Assembly: GCF_000686525.1 (NCBI RefSeq)
Contig: NZ_JMKT01000008.1
Span: forward strand, 186,001-250,000
Reading direction: 5' to 3'
Source of the DNA: Desulfonatronovibrio hydrogenovorans DSM 9292
Lineage (GTDB): Bacteria; Desulfobacterota; Desulfovibrionia; Desulfovibrionales; Desulfonatronovibrionaceae
DNA: 64,000 nucleotides
Made by a program: the position numbers and the translations under genes. The notes beneath the pieces are model-generated. The model did no database searches. It saw only the letters and a program-made list of their open reading frames with translations, and was not told the DNA's origin. Shown in pieces: positions 7,414 through 16,512 of this stretch (the stretch's first letter is position 1; each line of letters opens with the position of its first letter).

Positions 7414-8787
7414 CTAGTTGTTCAGACTCTGCAGAGGAGCAGGGATGAGCCCCCCCTTGGTAACAAAGGTGTTGTCAGAATGACCGGGTCCAGGGCTGAT
7501 AATGGTGGCTTCACCAAGAAGACCACCGAATCTTGCTGTTTCTCCGGCCTTTTTGCCCGGGACTGGAATAAGCCGGGCAGCAGTGGTTTTTCTGTTGATC
7601 ACGCCAATGGCCATTTCATCGGCAATTATTCCGGCGATGGTTTCCGGGGAGGTATCTCCTGGCAGGGCGACCATGTCCAGCCCCACCGAACAGACTGAAG
7701 TCATGGCTTCCAGTTTACTCAGGCTCAGAATGCCCCTGGCAGCTGCCTGAGCAATGTTCAGGTCTTCGCTTACAGGAATAAATGCTCCACTCAGGCCTCC
7801 GACATAAGAGCTGGCAAAGGCTCCGCCCTTTTTGACCGCATCATTGAGCATGGCCAGGGCTGCAGTGCTTCCCGGGGCTCCTATGGCTTCAAGTCCCAGT
7901 GATTCAAAAATTTCTCCGACACTGTCCCCGATATTGGGGGTGGGGGCCAGGGACAGATCCAGTATTCCAAACTTAACCCCAAGGCTTGCAGCTACTTCCC
8001 TGCCAATAAGCTCTCCAGCCCGGGTGACCTTGAAAGCTGTTTTTTTGATTACTTCAGCCAGGCAACCCAGGTCGCAGTCAGGGTTTGTTTCCAGGGCCCT
8101 GTCAATTGCTTTTTTGACCACACCCGGCCCACTGACACCTACATTGATGACTGAATCCGGTTCGCCTACACCCAGGTAGGCTCCAGCCATAAAGGGCACA
8201 TCCTGGGGAATATTGGAAAAGACACAGAGTTTGGCGCAGGCCAGGCCGTCTCTGTCGCTGGTAAGCTGGGCAGCTTTTTTGATGGTTTTAGCCATCAGGT
8301 AGACAGCGTCCATATTAATGCCTGCTTTTGTAGAGGCGACATTTATGGATGCGCAGACCCGGCTGGTTTCAGTCAGGGCCTGGGGCAAAGATTTGATCAG
8401 GGCCAGATCGCCCCGGGCAATGCCTTTTTCAACCAGGGCGGAAAAACCGCCGATAAAATCTATGCCAACCTCCTGGGCAGTCAAATCCAGGGTCCGGGCG
8501 ATCTTGACCATGCCTTCCGAATTGAACGGGGCTCCGGCAACGGCAACAGGACTGATGGAGATGCGTTTGTTGACCACGGATATCCCGTACTTTTCCCCCA
8601 CCTGGTCGCATACCTTGACCAGGTCACCGGCCCTGGACACGATTTTATGCCGGACATTGTCCAGGAATCTGTCCAGAGAATCAGAGGCGCAATCAAACAG
8701 AGAAATCCCAAGGGTGATGGTCCGAACATCCAGGTGTTCGTTTTTGACCATTTCTATGGTGGAAAGAACTTCCTTATGAGTAAGCAT
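7414..8787 (-). CDS. UPF0210 / PFL-like family protein (DUF711)
   Basis: 457 residues. The protein belongs to the conserved UPF0210 family, structurally related to glycyl-radical pyruvate formate-lyase-like barrels but without an obvious glycyl-radical motif. Features include CASINVASTKAGIN, VINVGVSGPGVVKKAI and a Gly-rich C-terminus (GGLLGEATIISPGPG). The true start is the ATG at 8787 (MLTHKEVLSTIEMV), after AGGGGA; a further upstream ATG would run into the ACT gene. It follows the ACT-domain gene by 19 bases. These two families are paired in many bacteria, which argues for a shared, still undefined role. Confidence 0.9.
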   Translation of the reverse strand: MLTHKEVLSTIEMVKNEHLDVRTITLGISLFDCASDSLDRFLDNVRHKIVSRAGDLVKVCDQVGEKYGISVVNKRISISPVAVAGAPFNSEGMVKIARTLDLTAQEVGIDFIGGFSALVEKGIARGDLALIKSLPQALTETSRVCASINVASTKAGINMDAVYLMAKTIKKAAQLTSDRDGLACAKLCVFSNIPQDVPFMAGAYLGVGEPDSVINVGVSGPGVVKKAIDRALETNPDCDLGCLAEVIKKTAFKVTRAGELIGREVAASLGVKFGILDLSLAPTPNIGDSVGEIFESLGLEAIGAPGSTAALAMLNDAVKKGGAFASSYVGGLSGAFIPVSEDLNIAQAAARGILSLSKLEAMTSVCSVGLDMVALPGDTSPETIAGIIADEMAIGVINRKTTAARLIPVPGKKAGETARFGGLLGEATIISPGPGHSDNTFVTKGGLIPAPLQSLNN

Positions 8788-8806
8788 GACAATGTCCCCT
8801 GATAAT

Positions 8807-9355
8807 CTAGATCCGGTGAATGGATTCGAAAATATCCTTGTGCTGCAGGCTGCAGGCCAGGCCAAGGCTGGATGAAGCTTCCTCCAGACGCTGGCGCAGG
8901 TCAGATACAGCTGCAGTGGCCGGGACATCCATTTCTATGATGATAACAATCTTGTCCGGGTAAAGATCACTCCGGTTGATGGCCCTGATGGTGGTTATGT
9001 TGCAGCCGAAATCGCGCATGACACCGGAAAGGGCGGATATCTGCCCGGTTCTGTCCGGACCTATGGCCACGGCGACAAAGGGGTCGGAATTCTGGATTGC
9101 CGGACATCCGGCCTGCATTTTTTTCAGACGGACATTAAGACCCTGGGGTTCCAGCCTGGATTGGAGACTGGCCTGGAGTTCTCCGGATGTCCGTCCATGG
9201 CCCAGGGTGAAAATGAATATGGCTGCAAACTCGCTCTGCAGAACGGTCTGGGTCAGATCTTCGATGTTGCACTCATGGACGGTGAGGATTTCGCTGACCT
9301 CTGCGACTATCCCCGGTCGATCACAGCCCAGCACTGACAGGACGAATTTGTTCAT
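8807..9355 (-). CDS. Tandem ACT-domain protein (GcvR-like)
   Basis: 182 residues with two ACT domains (about 1-77, starting FVLSVLGCDRPGIVAEVSEIL, and about 92-170, starting VAVAIGPDRTGQISAL). ACT domains bind amino acids; GcvR-type proteins use them to control glycine metabolism. Here it precedes the UPF0210 gene with a 19-base gap, the usual pairing. The ligand is not evident. It has no DNA-binding domain, so any regulation would go through a protein partner. Confidence 0.88.
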   Translation of the reverse strand: MNKFVLSVLGCDRPGIVAEVSEILTVHECNIEDLTQTVLQSEFAAIFIFTLGHGRTSGELQASLQSRLEPQGLNVRLKKMQAGCPAIQNSDPFVAVAIGPDRTGQISALSGVMRDFGCNITTIRAINRSDLYPDKIVIIIEMDVPATAAVSDLRQRLEEASSSLGLACSLQHKDIFESIHRI

Positions 9356-9424
9356 GGAAGTGGTGTTGGCAAAGCAGGTTTTCAGTTAACAATGATTTTC
9401 TGAGGCTGGCCCCAGGCCAGTCTC

Positions 9425-9889
9425 TTAGAAGGTTTCCAGAATCCTGGTGATCTCCTTTCTGGCCAGTTCCAGGTAGTCTGGAAAGGCATTTTCCAGGGAC
9501 TGGGTCAGACCCATTTCCCAGGCAATTTTCTCCGGTTCAATTCCCAGGACAGTCAACACAGGTTTTTTCCCAAGCAGCTCAGCCATTTTCAGGGAGTCAA
9601 GGAGATCAATATCATGAAGAGATACCTGCTGTGAACTGTTTTCCTGCAGGTCTTTTTCTTCCAGACGATAAATGGTGCCGGGTTCCCGGCCGCCGCGGAC
9701 AGCGTCAAGCACCAGGAGGTGGTCGTAGTTTTCAAACAGATAGAAGAGATCCTGAGTGAAAGTTCCTCCGTCCACAAAAGCAACGTTTTCCGGCCAGTCT
9801 TCCTTTTCCAGGGCCTGGACGCAAAAAACTCCGACTCCTTCATCCTTGAGCAGGATATTTCCGATTCCCATTACCAGCAAGGTTTTCAT
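9425..9889 (-). CDS. Hydrogenase maturation endopeptidase (HyaD/HupD/HysD type)
   Basis: 154 residues, the normal size. It removes the C-terminal peptide of the [NiFe(Se)] large subunit after nickel insertion. The nickel-sensing residues are in place: Glu17 (GIGNILLKDEGVGV), Asp40 (FVDGGT) and His93 (SLHDIDL). It lies 100 bases after hysA, separated by a terminator-like hairpin. Its predicted substrate is the 15-residue tail of HysA, encoded only if the UGA at 10056-10058 is read through. Confidence 0.94.
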   Translation of the reverse strand: MKTLLVMGIGNILLKDEGVGVFCVQALEKEDWPENVAFVDGGTFTQDLFYLFENYDHLLVLDAVRGGREPGTIYRLEEKDLQENSSQQVSLHDIDLLDSLKMAELLGKKPVLTVLGIEPEKIAWEMGLTQSLENAFPDYLELARKEITRILETF

Positions 9890-9934
9890 GATCAGCAGCT
9901 TTCCCCGGTTGCCATGGATTAAGATTCTAATAAA

Positions 9935-9963
9935 GCAAAAGGCCGGGTTTACCGGCCTTTTGC
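9935..9963 (-). terminator. Terminator / attenuator between hysA and its protease
   Basis: A 12-base perfect stem (GCAAAAGGCCGG / CCGGCCTTTTGC) with a 5-base loop, then a T-rich stretch (TTTATT) on the minus strand, 27 bases after the hysA stop. It would lower protease transcription relative to the hydrogenase subunits. Confidence 0.75.
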
Positions 9964-9989
9964 GATTCAGTCAATCTGGCTGTTTAAGT

Positions 9990-11504
9990 CTATTCAATGG
10001 TCATTACGTGTTCTTCGCCGGTCTCAGCGTGCAGCACGTGCACGGCACAGCCCAGTCACGGGTCAAAGGCGCGGACCACCCGGCCCACATTCACCGGACT
10101 GCCCGGGTCTGGAACAGGAACTCCGATCAAGGCCTCTTCCATGGGGCCTCGCTGGTCACGGTCATCCTTGGGACTGGCATTCCAGATTGTTGCTGCCACG
10201 ACCTGGTAGTTTTCAATATAGTAATCATCAACCTTGATATAGTGCAGCAGGGAGCCTCTGGGAGCCTCGGTCAAACCCATTCCCTCACCCTCGGCTGGCA
10301 CTTCTGAGTGGACGTAGGTCTCTTCACCAGGCTTGACTTCACCCAGCCATTTTTCAACAGCTTTGGCCACGATCAATGCTTCCTCAGCCCTGGCAATGTG
10401 TCTACCCAGGATGGAGAAGGCCTTGTCACCGAAATCGCGCATGGTTTTGAATCCTGCCTGCTGGGCTACAGCGCTCAATTCAGGATTGGTGATCCACATC
10501 CTGGCCAGGGGGCCGACCTCGTGGGGCAGGTTGTTGTATCTGGGGGCTTTGACAAAGCTGTAAGCGCCTTCCTTGTATGGATCAGGAACAGTTTTGCCCT
10601 GGCTGGGATGCAACCCGGTGGTGGCATCGTCGAACCAGGAGTACTTGACGTCTTCCAGGATCTTGTCGGTGTCAAGGGGATAGTCCTGTCCATCAGTGTA
10701 AACACCCGGCTTATGCAGAAAGGTTGTTTCTTCGTCGTCCAGGGGGAACACTCCGAAAGAAAGGAGGTTTTTACAGCCCTTGCCGGTTTCCAGAAGATCC
10801 GGATAGACTCCGCCCAGGGCGTAAACCAGGGGCAGGTATTCATTTTCAATAAAGTCAATAACTCTTTTGAAGCGCCACATGAATCCAACGATCTTGTCCA
10901 CAGTGGGGATCTCTGTGGTACCGCCAACCACCAGACCCTGGACATGGGGCATTCTTCCACCGAACAGGGCGACCATCTCGTGACAGATCCGCCTGATTTC
11001 CAGGGCCTTCAGGTATTGATCCACTCCGACCTGGTTAGTGGCGGCGTCAACCCGGATGTCGTTGTTTTCATATCTGGGTACGAATGGGGCCACATCTGGT
11101 CCATTGACATAGTCCAGGGCTGCCAGATGGTAAAAGTGCAGAATATGGGACTGCAGGTAATTGGCGCCAAAGATGAGATTGCGCATGATGCGGCCATTGG
11201 TGTTGACCTTGACATCAAAGGCGTCATCCAGGGCCCGGACCGATGCTGTGGCATGGGCTGTGGGACATACTCCACAGATCCGCTGGACCAGCTGGGATGC
11301 ATCCCTGGGGTCACGGTCAATCAGGATATTTTCAAAGCCTCTGAACATGGGGCCTTCGCAGCGGGCGTCCACAACCACGCCGTCCTTGACCTCCACTTCC
11401 ACCTTGAGATGGCCTTCGATCCTGGTCAACGGATCAACAGACACCTTTATCTTCTGACCTGGAGCATAGGCTCCCGGGGCTCTGTCAGGTTTCTTTCCTG
11501 CCAT
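9990..11504 (-). CDS. hysA: [NiFeSe] hydrogenase large subunit, selenoprotein
   Basis: 504 residues when the UGA at 10056-10058 is read as selenocysteine (residue 483). It is the catalytic subunit of a periplasmic uptake hydrogenase. The N-terminal nickel cysteines are Cys77 and Cys80 (RICGVC), with RIEGH nearby. Standard translation stops at FDP; the frame continues ULGCAVH and then VLHAETGEEHVMTIE to TAG at 9990-9992. This is the invariant DP(C/U)xxCxxH motif of the nickel site plus the 15-residue tail removed by the maturation protease. The ATG at 11504 follows AGGAGGG. A hairpin suitable as a SECIS element lies 11 bases after the UGA. hysB precedes it and the protease follows. Confidence 0.97.
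10028..10058 (-). promoter_or_regulatory. UGA(Sec) codon and bacterial SECIS hairpin of hysA
   Basis: The UGA at 10058-10056 is followed after 11 bases by a 6-bp stem (CGTGCA / TGCACG) with the 5-base loop CGTGC. The distance from UGA to the apical loop is 17 bases, within the range known for bacterial SECIS elements, and the loop carries G as its second base. Confidence 0.75.
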
Positions 11505-11541
11505 GTTATTCCCTCCTAATATAAGATTTGATCAGGATTTT

Positions 11542-12456
11542 TTAAACTACTTCGTAAAACGGAGACATCATGTCCGGGAAGCCCGGTTCTACACAGCCGA
11601 TACAGACGGCATTTTCAACGCACCAGTTGACCCCGTTGTTCCAGCGCCTTTTCCAGCAGTCAGCATTGACATGGGGCGCTTTACAGCCGATTTCGTAGCG
11701 ACAGGCCTTTTTCTCGGTAAAGGTCTTGCTCATTACGTTCTGATCGTAGTAGCTGCGGTAGGGACAGTTGTCGTGGATATTGGAACCGAAGAAGAGCTTG
11801 GGCCGCAAATGGTTGTCAAGCTCGGGAATCCCGTAGAGAAGGACATGAGCTATGGTTCCCACCATCCAGTCCGGATGAGGGGGACAGCCGGGAACATTGA
11901 TGACAGGCTTTGCAATGTTGTTTTCCTGGTAGATCTGGGTCACCGGGACTGCATCAGTCAGGTTGCCCCAGGCGGCAGGAATTCCACCATATGCAGAGCA
12001 TGTACCCAGGGAAAGCGTGGCTGCACACTTGGCCCCCAGGGTCTTGGTCATTTCTAGCATGGTGATGTGCTGGCCATCCTTTTCACCCACGTAACAGTAC
12101 TTTCCGTCTGCAGCCTTGGGCACGGATCCTTCTATGGCCAGGAAGAACTCGCCTTCATATTTGTCAGCCACCTCAAAAAGGTGGTCTATGGCCAGAGCAC
12201 CCTTGGCTGCCATTACCGTGGGATGGTATTCCAGGCTGATGATTTTCAGGAGCACTTCCTTGATGCTGGGGTGGACAGCATTCAGAAGAGAAACCGAGCA
12301 GCCGGTGCATCCCTGGCCTTGAATCCAGATCACTGGTGCTTTCTGGGCTTCCTTTTCCATGGCCATCAAAAGACCGGGATGGACCATCTGGGATATTCCC
12401 AGACCTGCCACGGTCCCGCCGCAGATTTTCACAAAATCGCGTCTGGTTAAGCTCAT
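11542..12456 (-). CDS. hysB: [NiFeSe] hydrogenase small subunit, Tat-exported
   Basis: 304 residues. The twin-arginine signal (TRRDFVK, 4-10) directs the folded dimer to the periplasm. Iron-sulfur ligands include the proximal pair Cys50 and Cys53 (CTGC), GTCSAYGG and PGCPPHP, and a distal set from HDNCPY onward. The medial cluster region reads NWCVENAVCIGC. The Cys after NW replaces the Pro that gives standard [NiFe] enzymes a [3Fe-4S] cluster, so three [4Fe-4S] clusters are expected, the [NiFeSe] hallmark. The ATG at 12456 follows GGAGGAGGG. First gene of the hysB-hysA pair. Confidence 0.96.
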   Translation of the reverse strand: MSLTRRDFVKICGGTVAGLGISQMVHPGLLMAMEKEAQKAPVIWIQGQGCTGCSVSLLNAVHPSIKEVLLKIISLEYHPTVMAAKGALAIDHLFEVADKYEGEFFLAIEGSVPKAADGKYCYVGEKDGQHITMLEMTKTLGAKCAATLSLGTCSAYGGIPAAWGNLTDAVPVTQIYQENNIAKPVINVPGCPPHPDWMVGTIAHVLLYGIPELDNHLRPKLFFGSNIHDNCPYRSYYDQNVMSKTFTEKKACRYEIGCKAPHVNADCWKRRWNNGVNWCVENAVCIGCVEPGFPDMMSPFYEVV

Positions 12457-12521
12457 AACCCTCCTCCTTTGTTGGGGTCCAGGCGGTTTTTAAAACCGTT
12501 TGTTAAAAAAGTAACTTGATC

Positions 12522-12548
12522 TTAATAGATTAGTTACAATCCTATTAA
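12522..12548. promoter_or_regulatory. Inverted repeat upstream of hysBA, candidate operator
   Basis: TTAATAG at 12522-12528 and CTATTAA at 12542-12548 form perfect 7-base arms around a 13-base partly symmetrical core, 65-92 bases upstream of hysB and within its likely promoter. A second small inverted repeat (CGGTTTT-T-AAAACCG, 12484-12498) lies in the leader. Either could bind the regulator that sets hydrogenase expression; the regulator is unknown. Confidence 0.35.
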
Positions 12549-12992
12549 CCAAATTTATAAGAAATTGGCAATAGAAAAAAAAAGAGCAAGAAAAAATTTA
12601 TGTTATACATAAAGTATTACAATTTTGAAATAATTAAGGCGAAGAATCTACTGGATCGGGTTTTAATGAGCAGGAGTCAGGCTGCCATGGATTTATTCTT
12701 GACCAGGTTCTGGTATTTATTATCCTTGATAATCCCTGGGATTGTGGTGTGTTTTCGGATGGTTGTGGAATGGATGCGCTTCAGGGTGAGCTGCAGGTCT
12801 GGGAAGTCTGTCTGGAAACTCCAGTTGAAATTTTCAGGTCTGCATGGAGCAGCTGTGCAAAGCTCGTGGCCCGGAACCCATAAAATGTTTGACAGAGGGA
12901 TGATTCAAATACATTTAAGGGAACAACAAGATATGCAGGAATCCGTCAACCGGAACTTTTTTTGATCAAAAACGAACAACCCAGGGAAAAAA
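12549..12992. other. AT-rich intergenic region between hysB and traB-like gene
   Basis: The divergent upstream region of two operons. It contains a possible -35 element TTGCCA on the minus strand at about 12570 but no clear -10. A plus-strand 121-codon frame at 12600-12965 has no ribosome-binding site and no recognisable domain, and I do not consider it a gene. Confidence 0.4.
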
Positions 12993-14153
12993 TTGGAATT
13001 GGAAAACATTACCCACGTTACAGTCAAGGGCAGGGATATATACCTGCTTGGCACAGCCCATGTTTCAGAACAGAGTGTAGAAGACGTAAAAGTCGCTGCA
13101 CAGGAATTTGAACCTGACACCATCTGCATTGAACTCTGCCCATCCAGATACGAGGTGCTGGTCAGACAGGATGCCTGGCAGAAAATGGACATCTACAGGG
13201 TGGTCAAGGAAAATAAGGCCCTTTTTCTCCTGGCCCAGCTGGGCTTGAGTGCTTTTTACCGCAAGATAGGACAGAAGCTCGGGGTCAAGCCCGGGGCTGA
13301 AATGCTCGAGGGTGCTGTGCAGGCTGAAAAGCTTGGTGCAACCCTGGTCCTTGCTGACCGGGATGTGAACATTACCCTTAAACGGATCTGGGCTTCCCTT
13401 TCCTTTTTTTCAAAGTTCAGGTTTCTGACCCACCTTTTGCTGAGCATGATGTTTCAGGGGAATATCGAAAAAGAGGACATTGAGAAACTGAAGAGTAAAG
13501 ATCAACTCCAGATGGTCATGGACGAGTTCTCCAGGTCTTTTCCCCAGGTGGGCAGGACTCTGGTGGATGAACGGGATCAGTATCTGGCTCATAAAATAGC
13601 CACCAGTCCCGGTCAGAAGGTCCTGGCTGTTGTCGGGGCAGCCCATGTTCCAGGAATCACCAGATACCTGGGACAGGAGATAGATCAGGCAGCCCTGGAG
13701 GAAATGCCTGGCAAGCCGGTCTGGCCTTCACTGGTCAAGTGGGGTATTCCATTGATCATTGTCAGTCTTCTGATCCTGGGTTTTTTGACCCAGGGCACTG
13801 AGCATTCGGTTCAGTCTCTATATATCTGGGTTCTGGTCAATGGGCTTTTTTCAGCCTTGGGAGTGACCCTGGCCCTGGCCCATCCTTTGACCATCCTGAG
13901 TGCTTTTGTGGCGGCCCCCATAACCAGCCTTAATCCGACCATGGCTGCCGGCTGGATTGCCGGACTGGTTCAGGCCTGGGTCAAAAAACCAATTGTGGCT
14001 GATCTGGAAAATCTGCCCCGGGCCCTGACTTCTTTTAAGGGTTTCTGGCTGAACCCCATCTGCAGGATTCTTTTGGTAGTGGTTCTGGCCAATCTGGGCA
14101 GTTCCCTGGGTACATTTGTGGCTGGAACCTGGATTGTGACCAGGGTGTTCTGA
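12993..14153 (+). CDS. TraB/PrgY family membrane protein
   Basis: 386 residues. The N-terminal TraB domain (about 1-230) has the hallmark GTAHVS motif (res 16-21) and the second VGAAHVPGI motif (about 215), with conserved His and Glu residues typical of this putative metalloprotease superfamily. The C-terminal 150 residues hold about four transmembrane helices. Plasmid homologues block pheromone signals; the chromosomal role is unknown. The start is TTG at 12993 after AGGG; there is no nearby ATG in frame. It is followed after 58 bases by the S1-domain gene. Confidence 0.88.
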   Translation: MELENITHVTVKGRDIYLLGTAHVSEQSVEDVKVAAQEFEPDTICIELCPSRYEVLVRQDAWQKMDIYRVVKENKALFLLAQLGLSAFYRKIGQKLGVKPGAEMLEGAVQAEKLGATLVLADRDVNITLKRIWASLSFFSKFRFLTHLLLSMMFQGNIEKEDIEKLKSKDQLQMVMDEFSRSFPQVGRTLVDERDQYLAHKIATSPGQKVLAVVGAAHVPGITRYLGQEIDQAALEEMPGKPVWPSLVKWGIPLIIVSLLILGFLTQGTEHSVQSLYIWVLVNGLFSALGVTLALAHPLTILSAFVAAPITSLNPTMAAGWIAGLVQAWVKKPIVADLENLPRALTSFKGFWLNPICRILLVVVLANLGSSLGTFVAGTWIVTRVF

Positions 14154-14211
14154 TGATGCGGTTGATATCGAAAAATTCCGGCATAAAGGCCGGTTCAGAC
14201 GGAGTAATGAC

Positions 14212-15636
14212 ATGGAAAATATGAATGATGAAAAGAGTTTTGCCCAGCTGCTGGCTGAATCAGAAACAGAGGCCGGAGCCGAGGTCAGGCCGGGAGACAG
14301 GATAACAGGAAGAATAATCAGCATCGGCCGGGACCAGGTCTACGTGAGCACAGGCACCAAAGTAGACGGAGTGGTGGACAGAGAAGAGCTTCTGGATGAA
14401 AAAGGTCAGCTGCCTTACAGTGAAGGAGACCAGATTGAGCTCTTTGTGGTTGCGCAGAGTCAGGGAGAGATAAAGCTTGGCCTTTCGTTTGGCACGCAAG
14501 GAGGGGTCGAGCAGCTGATCCAGGCCATGGAACAGGGCATCCCTGTTCAGGGAAAAGTCAAGGAAACCTGCAAAGGCGGATACAGGGTCCAGGTCATGGG
14601 CACCAAGCCGGCCTTTTGTCCCCTGAGTCAGATGGATATCCGTCCGGTGGAAGACCCCGGCAGCCTGATTGGCCAGACTTTTTTGTTTCTGATCAACCGG
14701 ATTGAGGAAAAAGGGCGCAATATAGTGGTTTCCAGACGGGCTCTCCTGGAAAAGGAACAGCAGGATTCCCTGGAGACTTTTTCCAGACAGGTCGGACCAG
14801 GGGACGAGCTCCAAGGCCGGGTCACCAGAATAGAACCTTACGGGGCTTTTGTCGAGGTTGCCCCGGGTCTGGAAGGACTGGTTCACATCAGTGAGATGAG
14901 CTGGTCCAGAAATCTGAAGCCTGAAGAAATCGTATCTTCAGGTGACGTCGTGACAGTCAAGCTTTTGAGCCTTGAAGAACAGGGCAAGGGCAGGGTGCGC
15001 ATGAACCTGTCCATGAAACAGGCCCAGGCTGATCCCTGGGATGATATCCTGAAACGGTTTGAACCTGGAAGCGTGGTTTCCGGAATCATAACCAGGACTG
15101 CGCCATTTGGGGCATTTGTGGAGCTGGCTCCTGGAATTGAGGGCCTGGTTCATATCAGTGAAATGAGTTATTTGAAGCGGATTCACAAGCCGGAAGAAGA
15201 AGTATCTCCGGGTGAGCAGATCAGGGTCAAAATAAAAGGGATTGATGTCTCTGAAAAGCGGATATCCCTTAGTATACGTGATGCCATGGGAGATCCATGG
15301 GAAGGGGCAGCCTTGCGCTTTGTCAAGGGAAAGCCCATTGAAGGCCGGGTGGAAAAACGTGAAGAATTCGGTCTTTTGGTCAGGCTTGAACCCGGAATAG
15401 TGGGACTTGTTCCTGCATCCAGCCTTGCCAGGTCGCAGGACAAATCTCTGGAGAGCAAGAAGCCTGAAGATCCGGTCATGGTGGTTGTTGAATCAGTGGA
15501 TGAGGCAGCCAGGCGTATAACCCTGGCCCCGGCAGACAGCCTGCAGACAGATGACTGGAAGTCATTTGCCCCGGAAGCCCACGGCATGGGCTCCCTGGGG
15601 CTTGAACTGAAGAAAGCCATGGAAAAGAAAAAATAG
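14212..15636 (+). CDS. S1 RNA-binding domain protein (ribosomal protein S1-like, five domains)
   Basis: 474 residues with about five S1 OB-fold repeats (roughly 27-93, 108-175, 198-268, 285-355, 370-437). Repeats three and four are the most canonical: YGAFVEVAPGLEGLVHISEMS and FGAFVELAPGIEGLVHISEMS. It binds RNA in the cytoplasm; shorter than true ribosomal S1 (usually six domains), so it is probably a translation or RNA-handling paralogue. The first of two nearby ATGs (14212) is seven bases after GGAG. It ends in a lysine-rich tail (AMEKKK). Confidence 0.9.
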   Translation: MENMNDEKSFAQLLAESETEAGAEVRPGDRITGRIISIGRDQVYVSTGTKVDGVVDREELLDEKGQLPYSEGDQIELFVVAQSQGEIKLGLSFGTQGGVEQLIQAMEQGIPVQGKVKETCKGGYRVQVMGTKPAFCPLSQMDIRPVEDPGSLIGQTFLFLINRIEEKGRNIVVSRRALLEKEQQDSLETFSRQVGPGDELQGRVTRIEPYGAFVEVAPGLEGLVHISEMSWSRNLKPEEIVSSGDVVTVKLLSLEEQGKGRVRMNLSMKQAQADPWDDILKRFEPGSVVSGIITRTAPFGAFVELAPGIEGLVHISEMSYLKRIHKPEEEVSPGEQIRVKIKGIDVSEKRISLSIRDAMGDPWEGAALRFVKGKPIEGRVEKREEFGLLVRLEPGIVGLVPASSLARSQDKSLESKKPEDPVMVVVESVDEAARRITLAPADSLQTDDWKSFAPEAHGMGSLGLELKKAMEKKK

Positions 15637-15835
15637 TGTTTCCGGCAGGTCGGTCAGGGATGGTCTTTTGATCCTGGCACAGACTGTTATAAGCTGATGC
15701 GCTTGGCCTCGATATCTTGACCAGCCCGACCTTTTGCTTAATATTCTTGTATTGACCGGTCTGATCAAGACCGGAAAGATGGCTGAAGGTTTAATCCTGA
15801 ATCATTTCAGACCCCCTGAACCAGGCAGGCCAAAG

Positions 15836-16507
15836 ATGAAAACTTCTGTTTCCCGCAACAGGTCCGGCCGGAAAAGACTTGGACCTGCAGCTGTTGCCCT
15901 GATTATCCTCGGGGCCATGGTGGTCAGTGTGATTATCACCCTCCTGGTGGCCAAGACCTGGCTTTATCCCTCGCCCATAAAGCCGGTGGACCTTAATGCC
16001 CAGGAGCAGGCCATACTTGAAGCCAAGCTGGAAAGCCTGCCCGGAAGCGGCAGGAGTGTTCAGGAGCATGGTCAGGATGCTCCCGGACCGGAACCATACC
16101 GGGAAAGTCCAGAGCACCGGGTCATCTATTTTACCCAGCGTGAACTCAACGCCATGGTGGACCGCAATCCAGACCTGGCTGGAAGGGTGGCCCTGCACCT
16201 TTCTGAAGGAATGGTTTCAGCAACCATGCTGGTGACCATGCCTAAGGACATGCCCATGTTTGCCGGGCGGACAGTCAAAGTATCCACCGGTCTCCACCTT
16301 GATTATCAGCAGGGAAGGCCGGTAATCACCCTTGACGGAGTGAGTATAATGGGTGTTCCTGTCCCGTCAGCCTGGCTCGGAGGCTTCAAGGGCCGGGATA
16401 TGGTTGCCTTTTATGGTGCGGATGAAGGGTTCTGGAGCATTTTTTCCAGGGGTGTCAAGGACTTGAAAGTGGAACAGGGCAGGTTGAGGGTGGAGCTGGC
16501 TGAGTAG
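15836..16507 (+). CDS. Single-pass membrane-anchored protein of unknown function
   Basis: 224 residues from the ATG at 15836 (MKTSVSRNRSGRKRLG). A positively charged N-terminus is followed by one transmembrane helix (AAVALIILGAMVVSVIITLLV) and a periplasmic domain of about 170 residues. The latter has IYFTQRELNAMVDRNPDLAG and TVKVSTGLHLDYQQGRPVITLDGVSIMGVPVP, reminiscent of lipid-binding or LmeA-like beta-rich domains, without firm recognition. Earlier in-frame ATGs (15734, 15779) are possible. Next gene starts 5 bases later. Confidence 0.7.
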   Translation: MKTSVSRNRSGRKRLGPAAVALIILGAMVVSVIITLLVAKTWLYPSPIKPVDLNAQEQAILEAKLESLPGSGRSVQEHGQDAPGPEPYRESPEHRVIYFTQRELNAMVDRNPDLAGRVALHLSEGMVSATMLVTMPKDMPMFAGRTVKVSTGLHLDYQQGRPVITLDGVSIMGVPVPSAWLGGFKGRDMVAFYGADEGFWSIFSRGVKDLKVEQGRLRVELAE

Positions 16508-16512
16508 GGCTT

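Noticed and set aside
10056-10058. UGA in hysA as a sequencing error or a true stop
   Set aside because: The downstream codons encode the exact conserved motif and processing tail, the protease gene is adjacent, and the small subunit is of the [NiFeSe] type.
12600-12965. 121-codon plus-strand frame upstream of the TraB-like gene
   Set aside because: No ribosome-binding site, no recognisable domain, and it lies across the divergent promoter region of hysB.
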